From positions 1,116,001 through 1,180,000 of the forward strand of contig JAHRBC010000007.1 of NCBI GenBank assembly GCA_022702545.1: a stretch of DNA of 64,000 nucleotides, in the 5' to 3' direction. Of the stretch, positions 57,540 to 64,000 are shown one piece after another (the first letter of the stretch is position 1; each line of letters begins with the position of its first letter). The notes below the pieces were generated by a model. That model had not been told where the DNA came from, ran no database searches, and saw only the letters and a program-made list of their open reading frames with translations. The DNA comes from Phycomyces nitens. Its lineage: Eukaryota; Mucoromycota; Mucoromycetes; Mucorales; Phycomycetaceae. The position numbers and the translations under genes were made by a program.

Positions 57540-59548
57540 CTAGAATAGGACAAATCTAAAGAACAGAATCCAACTAAGGATTGCCAGGAACACATACACC
57601 CCACCATAGAACCAATTGGCCTTTAGTTTTTTAACCATCTTTGGCACCGGCTGGGGTCCTGTTTCCCCGCAGTCCTCGTTGGACTTTGGTGTCCTTGACG
57701 ACTGATCTAGCACATTGTGGTACAAGGTGCGATCGAGGACAAACAGTATCACACCACAGAGAGTAGACACTGCTCCGATTGCAATGAAAAACAGGACGAC
57801 TCCAGTGTAGCCCTTGTGCTGATCAGCATCCTGGAGGAACCCGGTCGTGATGTCAAACAGGGAAGCACCGATATTGGTCCCTGACTTTATTAGTCCCATG
57901 CCCGTGCCCACGAGTGAAAATGGCAATATAACAGGTACAGAAGACACAAGGCTGACTGGTCCAAAGGCCAGACTGAGACTGAAGAGGAACATGCCAACCA
58001 CAGGGTTCACGTAGGTGTATCCGAGCAAGATAAGCGCAGCCAGGAAAGTGACGCCACTACCGATCACTATTGATTCGATTACAAGTCGTAAATAACAGGC
58101 AAACACACACACATACACAATAGGACAAGACTTACTAAGCCAGGTACGCTTTCCGTACCAGCGAACAAACAGACCCAGGACAGGCATGACAAATATGGGC
58201 GCCACCTGGGCAACACTGCCAACAGAGGCAGCCCGTCTGGGGTCATAGTCGAACCGGAACTTCACGAGCTCACTTTATATATTTTTGATTTTTTGATGGT
58301 TATTATTGTTGGACGTGTTGATTATCAAATGTGTCCTACCTGTTGATATGGAGGAAACAGCCCCAAGCACCGCCCAAAAGGAATTCCATGGCAAACACAA
58401 GCCAATAGGAATGTGGCAAGTAAAGCAGCTTTGACCAACTGAATGACTTTTGGCGCTTAACAACCGCGAGCTGGGTGCGACAATGAGATGCCGAAACATC
58501 GGATACTCGCCGGAGGAGTGAGAGGTACATTAGATTCACGACAAAGGAAAGAATGCATAAACTGGCGGCAAACTAAGAGGCATAAAAGAAGGAGACGAAT
58601 ATTGGTGTGTGAATACTAAATCAACAGGACTAATGGTACTTACCCATAGGCCATAACCGTACCATCCTGTCCATTCTGCAATGGGAATGACGGTGAATTG
58701 GGCCAGAAAAGAGCTCTAGATGGACTATTTAGTTACTTGAAGGCATCACAAATATGGCCCCCTTACCGCTCGACTGACTGATAGCATGATAGCTACAACA
58801 ATGGCATAGCTTTGACCCTTGAACCACTGGCTCAATATGGTCTCTTGAACAATGACCACTGTACCACTGCCGATTCCATAAAGGATTCTTCCTGTGATCA
58901 TCATTGAGAGATTTGCAGACGAGGCAGAAGTGGCCACCAGGATATTTCCAGATGCAATCAAGACAGTGGTTAGAATGGACCCAGTGTTGGTGCCAAATGC
59001 ATCCAGAAAGATGCCTCCAATAAGAGGAAGGACTGTATTGACGATGGAAACACTTGATTGAAGGGCGCCGTATTGGGAGTTTGAGATATCGTATTCCTGT
59101 CAAAATTACACATGCGTGTGAGAATAATGGTCTCTGTTTATTTTGTTGATAGGTTTTTTTATTACCTTTTTGATGATGGATTTCATGGCCCCCAATGTGT
59201 GTGCAGAAAAGTGACTACCCACTTGATACAAAACAATGTTATTGAGGTCATTTTTCTCTCTCTTTGTAAACAATAACAAACAATAGGCTCTCTCTCTTTT
59301 TTGTTTTTTGTTTTACCTGACAACAATAGGACACAGGCCAAGGCTAGACATTTGTACTTCCATGGCTGGTTGGCCAAGTGGCAATAGTCGCCGTCATCCT
59401 CTGGATCAATTGGTGTTTCTTGAGAGGGTGCAATTGTCAAGGCTCTCTTTGAAGAGCAGCATTGTTTCTGAGGGTTTGTGGAGCAGCAGCCTTTTTTGGG
59501 CTTTGTCTCTTGTAGAAGAGGGACCTGCTCGTTTGGATCGACAGGCAT
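57540..59548 (-). CDS. MFS transporter, MFSD1-like (528 aa)
   Basis: Exons on the minus strand: 59548-59317, 59221-59166, 59096-58767, 58715-58644, 58572-58340, 58272-58136 and 58066-57540. A hydrophilic N-terminus carries an acidic dileucine signal (EQVPLLQE) like the lysosomal sorting signal of MFSD1, plus two Cys-Cys pairs. About 12 membrane segments follow. The MFS block between helices 2 and 3 reads GRILYGIGSGTVVIVQE, and EYDISNSQYGALQSSVSIVNTVLPLIGGI is characteristic of the MFSD1 group (animal MFSD1 exports dipeptides from lysosomes). A vacuolar dipeptide carrier is therefore plausible, by inference only. The C-terminus ends with a final hydrophobic helix. Confidence 0.82.
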
Positions 59549-60319
59549 TTTTTTTATGTACAGGGTATAAAAGTAGAAATGACGCGTAAAGAAAAGAAGA
59601 AGAAGAAGAAGAAGAAGAAGAAAAGGGACAAGAAAGATAACCGATTATATATATGTGTGTGTGTATAAATATTTCTGTAGACATTTATATTTGTCAAATC
59701 CCTCTTTTTCTTTTTAATCTGATCTTATTTTCCATATACAATCAACACATGACCAAGGTGGTTCTTGATACAGATTCGTTGGTCACGTGTATTGTGTCGA
59801 TCGGAATAGGCGCTGTGAGCAAGAAGATGACCCAAACCCCACTGTGGCCAAGTGACAATGATAGTAATAATAGCCTTTTAGAGGCCAATTCGGCCACCCT
59901 TGGCATTTGTGGCAGACATCTAGAGCCCTGGACTCCGGCTAGTGGTGTAATATTAACCAGAGTACAATCCACAAAAGTATGGTCTTGTATTCTCGTATGA
60001 ATTGTAGCAATATCACATTTACATCAACCCTTTTTTTATTTTTTTGGAATCAAACACCCAGGTCGCTTGATCTGCAGCATGTCCTGTGCCTACCGTCACT
60101 GGTGTTTTAAGCTTAATTCTTAGTATCTATCAGATGAAATCCTACAGTGAAAACAAATATGATTCTAGATCTGATAATGTCCGAATCCCAAAAAAGCAAT
60201 TTGCATCTGATAAAAAAGAAGCAAGCGAACGTGCCGATAACATTTAGTCCATACTGTATTTAGGGAGTTTAACTCCGACCCTATTAAGACGACCTGTATA
60301 AAATATGAATATATGGTGA

Positions 60320-60353
<34 letters not shown>

Positions 60354-60996
60354 ATATTTATATATATTGAAAGGCACTCTTGAATATATACATATATATA
60401 CTTTTTTTTAAAAAAAAGAATCATAGTACATTTCTTTATCTTTATCATTATCACCTTTAATGCAATGCAGTAAGATTGATATTGGCAAAATATCATTGAA
60501 AAAGTTTACCCGAGATATATACACACGGAAAATTACCATTCATATTATGATTATGATGTTATGGCTCAACACACAAGTGACAATGATTGACGAGACTGTA
60601 TGTCTGGCCAAGGTATATTATACATATTGTCAATTGGCTGTTCATTCGCCAATAGCAGAGGTTTATAGGGCTTTAAACATGATCCGTAATATCTGTCGAC
60701 TGGTTGGAAAAGGAGTCTTGTAATCTTTAGGTATTGAATTGAATTGAAAAAATAAAAAAAGGGTGGTTTCTGACATTTGATTTCATAAAGTAGTCACGAT
60801 CAAATATTGGATTGAAATTCATGACAGGATTATGCTTTGGGCCCTGAAATACAGTCAATACATCATGTCTACTGCTTTTACCCACACACGCATAAAGACC
60901 ATCTAGTAAGCCTCCTTGACACTTTCTCTGTAAATATTCAATATAAAGCATGTATTTGGCTGTAATGATCGTTTTTTTATCTATCAAAAAAAATCC

Positions 60997-61031
<35 letters not shown>

Positions 61032-61455
61032 AAATATTCACAATATCAGAATTGTTCTTTTTTTTTGATTTTTGAATTTTGATTTTTGAAATACCAGCTT
61101 GTTTGCAACTCAAACTGTATGCGCAGTACAGTGCATCGTATCGTATCGTATCGTATCCTTTGGAGCCAAGAGTTAATGGTGATAAAGAACATGGTCTATT
61201 GACCAGACAGGCTTTGTAATCATGAAAAATAATAATCAATAACCAACTTTATCAACCCCAACCTTTGGGCAGCCATTGTCAACCAACCAAGAAACAAGAA
61301 GAGAAACTCAACCCAACTATTTTATCCCCTTTTTTTATACTTTTTATTTATTTATTTTTATATATAAATAAATACGCAGATATATACGTATATACACATA
61401 TATCTTACGCGTCTCTTCCTTCTCTTTCGCTTTTCTCTCTCTAAAAAAAAAAGTC
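59549..61455. other. 1.9-kb divergent intergenic region (MFSD1-like -, PHS1 +)
   Basis: (GAA)n at 59596-59625, TA microsatellites (60310-60370), (ATT)n at 61000-61031, and a CGTAT pentanucleotide repeat at about 61136-61157. Frames of 76-170 codons exist but contain low-complexity runs and show no similarity; none is called. Confidence 0.5.
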
Positions 61456-62333
61456 ATGGCTGAATGTAAGCAATCCTCATTTCAATCAACCCTGCAAAGA
61501 CATGCTCATTTCCTACCAATCAAATAGCTACCGTGCCTCCCCAAGTCGGCCCACAGAACATGGTTCAGTGGTACCTGCTATCATACAACCAAATGTCATT
61601 CATTGGTTGGTTCTGGATCCTCTTTTTGACAATTCAGCAACTCTGGACTACCGGAGGCGATTACACCACCGTGTTTGACGTTGTCTGGCCTGCAATGCAG
61701 TTGGTCCAGACTGCCGCAATCTTTGAAGTCATTCATGCTGCATTGGGTAAGTGATCTAGCCCAAGCCTTGATATTTGAGAGGATCAATTGATTAATTATG
61801 GGTTTCTTTATAGGCTGGGTAAGAGCTCCTATCATGACCACTTTGATGCAGGTTGTTTCTCGCTTGTTCCTCGTCTGGGGTGTCAACTACATGTTCCCCG
61901 AGGTCCACACCCACTGGTCATTCACCACAATGACCATTGCTTGGTGTATTGCCGAGTGTGTCCGCTATTCATTCTACACTTTCCACCTTGCCTCGACTGT
62001 TCCCAAGGCCATCTCATGGGCCCGCTACACCTTTTTCCTTGTGTTGTACCCTGCCGGTGTCTCTTCAGAGCTCATGATGGTTTATCAGGCTCTTCCCTAT
62101 GCCAAGCAGTTCAACACCGCCTACTACTATGCCCTGATTGCCGCCGCACTTGTGTATGCTCCTGGTAAGTCTTTTATATATATATATATATGTGTGTGTG
62201 TATGTGTATGTATGGATTATTGATCCAAAAAATCCCCATCCCAGGATTCCCCATCTTGTTCTCCCACATGTTGGTCCAGCGCAAAAAGTACTTCCGTGGT
62301 GATGCCAAAAAGACTGAGAAGAAGTCGCAGTAA
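61456..62333 (+). CDS. PHS1: very-long-chain 3-hydroxyacyl-CoA dehydratase, Phs1/HACD (222 aa)
   Basis: ER enzyme removing water from 3-hydroxyacyl-CoA, the third step of very-long-chain fatty acid elongation (sphingolipid supply). Exons 61456-61465, 61528-61746, 61814-62164 and 62245-62333. Six hydrophobic segments are expected. Family blocks are YLLSYNQMSFIGW, QTAAIFEVIHAALGWVRAP, SRLFLVWGV, WCIAECVRYSFY and LYPAGVSSELMM. In the last, Tyr155 and Glu162 keep the seven-residue spacing of the catalytic Tyr and Glu of yeast Phs1. The Lys-rich C-terminus fits an ER retrieval signal. Exon 1 encodes only three codons and one base, a very short first exon, but its GTAAGC donor and frame are good. 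Confidence 0.95.
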
Positions 62334-62507
62334 ATATATACATAAACAAATAGCGCATTGGATGCAAAGAGAAAATAAAGATATATATATATACATTTAT
62401 TCGTAATGGATTATTTTAAAAAAAAATGTGTATGGGGAATAAGCACAGATGAGCAAAAGGGATAGCAATTTTGAGTATCAAGGGTGGTTGGGTCGTTGGA
62501 TTGTTGG

Positions 62508-64000
62508 TTAAAAGGTGATGTCTGCTACTCCACCAGAGGTAATTGCATAGGTTGCCTCTCCTTCAGGCATGTCAGGAGAGTCGTAAATCTTGACAACTCT
62601 TTCGTCACCCCTTCCTTTGCGAAGGGATAGCCGGGTGGCAGATCTATACTGATGGAGATTAGTGAGGGAGGTCCACACAAGATTGCATTGGAAGCTCAAC
62701 AAACGCATGGGCCTAGATAGCAAATGCATTTATCAGAAACAATTGATCTTTAATGCACTTTCTTTGAATCCAATTACCAAGACATGTCCTCCAACGGGCT
62801 TCTTTGGATCAGACACAAATGTCATGCCGCCTTTTATATAACATTGGTTAATAATGATAATGATAAAGACATGTATATCATGTATATTTTTTTTGCCAGA
62901 CCTCCAGGATCTGAAGATACTTGATTTGTCACAAATATGGCAACATTGTACTCTTCAGATATTTTTATCAATCGACTCAACATCTGGTTTAGTTTCTGTT
63001 GTCTATCAGCTAGTTCACCACGACCACTGTAATCACATCTGAAGAGAGAGATGATTGAATCAATCACCTAAATTATGATGTATCATTAGCACCAACAGGT
63101 AATTGTAATAGAGACATGCCAAGAGACGGAATGAACCCTTGTCTTCTGCAAAACGAGCAGCAATTTCAGAGATCAACTCCATCTGTTGGTCACTGTTCCA
63201 AGCCCTTGCAACAAGGATATTGTCTAGGGCAATGTCACAATCTATTCCAAACCGCTCAGAGATGGATCGAATGCGGTCCGGTCGAAAGGTTCCTTCGGTG
63301 TCAATGTAGGCTGCAGACCATCACGAGTGAACAGGGCTGTTTGACAAGAACAAGATAAAACAAAAATAACTGACCAGCCTTACTAGCCGCACCTCCCATG
63401 GTTATTGGTAATTGGGTTTGGACACACAGCGTATGGGCCAGTTGGGTTTTGCCGGTGCGATACTCGCCAAACACTATTAACCAAGGTCAACCCATGGCTC
63501 AATCATGTTCCAAAAAGTCCACTCTACCCTCTGTAATAGACATGGTCTGGACCCCACCTACAAACAAACAAACAGATGGTTTCGTATAGCATTTAACAGT
63601 AAATCTCATCATTACCTCCAATCAAGGAATCAAACTGTTTACTGCCAGTCGAGATCCTATAGATCTTTTGTCTCTGGTGCGACACTTCTGTAGCTGATAT
63701 AAATCCGGCAACCTTTATGTACATATTTAGTAAAATAGAAACTAGTCTGGTGTGTATGTGTGTGTGTGTATATGTATTATATAATCCAACAGCATCATCA
63801 TTATTATCATCATATTGTATCGTATGTTAATATTTTCAACATAATCTCCAAATGCCCAGAACAATTCTCATGTTTGTTTAGATCGGATGCCAATTGAACC
63901 ATTAGCCGTTTTTGATACCTGCCTCGACTTTCTGTGCAGCGTCCTTGATCTTGTCCACTTTTGCCTCAGAGAGACCTTTGATACGCATCAATGCTTTGCG
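62508..64000 (-). CDS. DMC1: DMC1 meiotic recombinase, 5' part beyond the window
   Basis: RecA/Rad51-family strand-exchange protein acting in meiosis. The N-terminus lies past position 64000. Visible exons on the minus strand: 64000-63923, 63712-63616, 63557-63528, 63473-63384, 63310-63120, 63067-62902, 62830-62778, 62712-62705 and 62643-62508. The helix-hairpin-helix piece [17 protein letters not shown] favours DMC1 over RAD51, as does the C-terminus [26 protein letters not shown]…YDSPDMPE. Walker A is GEYRTGKTQ and Walker B LLVIDSI. The exon 8 model is only 8 nt (codes AHA with its neighbours). Two introns need GC donors (GAG|GCAGGT and TTG|GCATGT) to keep the family sequence. The first visible intron is long (about 210 nt). 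Presence implies a sexual cycle. Confidence 0.95.

Noticed and set aside
60727..61239. 170-codon minus-strand frame
   Set aside because: Contains poly-Asn from an ATT microsatellite and a CGTAT repeat; no recognisable domain.
1..64000. tRNA and rRNA genes
   Set aside because: No T-loop box (GGTTCGAATCC-like) in a cloverleaf context was found; the few GTTCGAA strings lie within coding exons.

Overview
The window is nuclear DNA of a filamentous fungus, most likely an early-diverging one (Mucoromycota; a Mucorales genome of Phycomyces type is my best guess). The evidence is about 116 inferred spliceosomal introns, mostly 45-100 nt; A/T-rich spacers full of microsatellites; a U2 snRNA gene; velvet and MADS regulators; a DMC1 recombinase; and genes absent from most Dikarya, such as nicastrin and an MFSD1-like carrier. 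There are no bacterial operons or tRNA genes. Twenty-two protein genes and one snRNA gene are supported. All gene models were spliced by eye from reading frame, splice signals and family similarity recalled from memory; no search was run.

Layout. 1-7 kb is transposon-rich: U2 snRNA (-), an unrecognised four-exon gene (-), a decayed LINE fragment (+) and two broken Tc1/mariner elements (+ and -). 7-18 kb: NOP9 (+), ATG18 (-), an EI24-family gene (-), a fused cyclic-nucleotide-binding/F-box/LRR gene (+) and a TLC-domain gene (-). 18-31 kb is a run of minus-strand genes: KAP120/importin-11, nicastrin, the trehalose-6-phosphate phosphatase TPS2 and an FHA-domain protein. 31-35 kb is gene-poor. 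35-42.5 kb: ATG27 (-), a CDC50/LEM3 flippase subunit (-), myo-inositol oxygenase (+), a METTL25-family methyltransferase (+) and mitochondrial ribosomal protein uL6m (-). 42.5-64 kb: a HOS4-like ankyrin protein (+), an MCM1-type MADS factor (-), a velvet factor (-), MCR1 (+), an MFSD1-like transporter (-), PHS1 (+), and DMC1 (-), which runs off the right end.

The genes are mostly unrelated housekeeping and regulatory functions, as expected for a eukaryotic chromosome. Loose themes are autophagy and endomembranes (ATG18, EI24, ATG27, CDC50, MFSD1), nuclear control (HOS4, MCM1, velvet, FHA) and stress metabolism (TPS2, MIOX).

The points most worth a second look are a full-length gamma-secretase subunit (nicastrin) in a fungus, the cNMP/F-box/LRR fusion, seven introns whose frame demands a GC donor, an 8-nt microexon in DMC1, and three copies of an ankyrin module in the HOS4-like protein.
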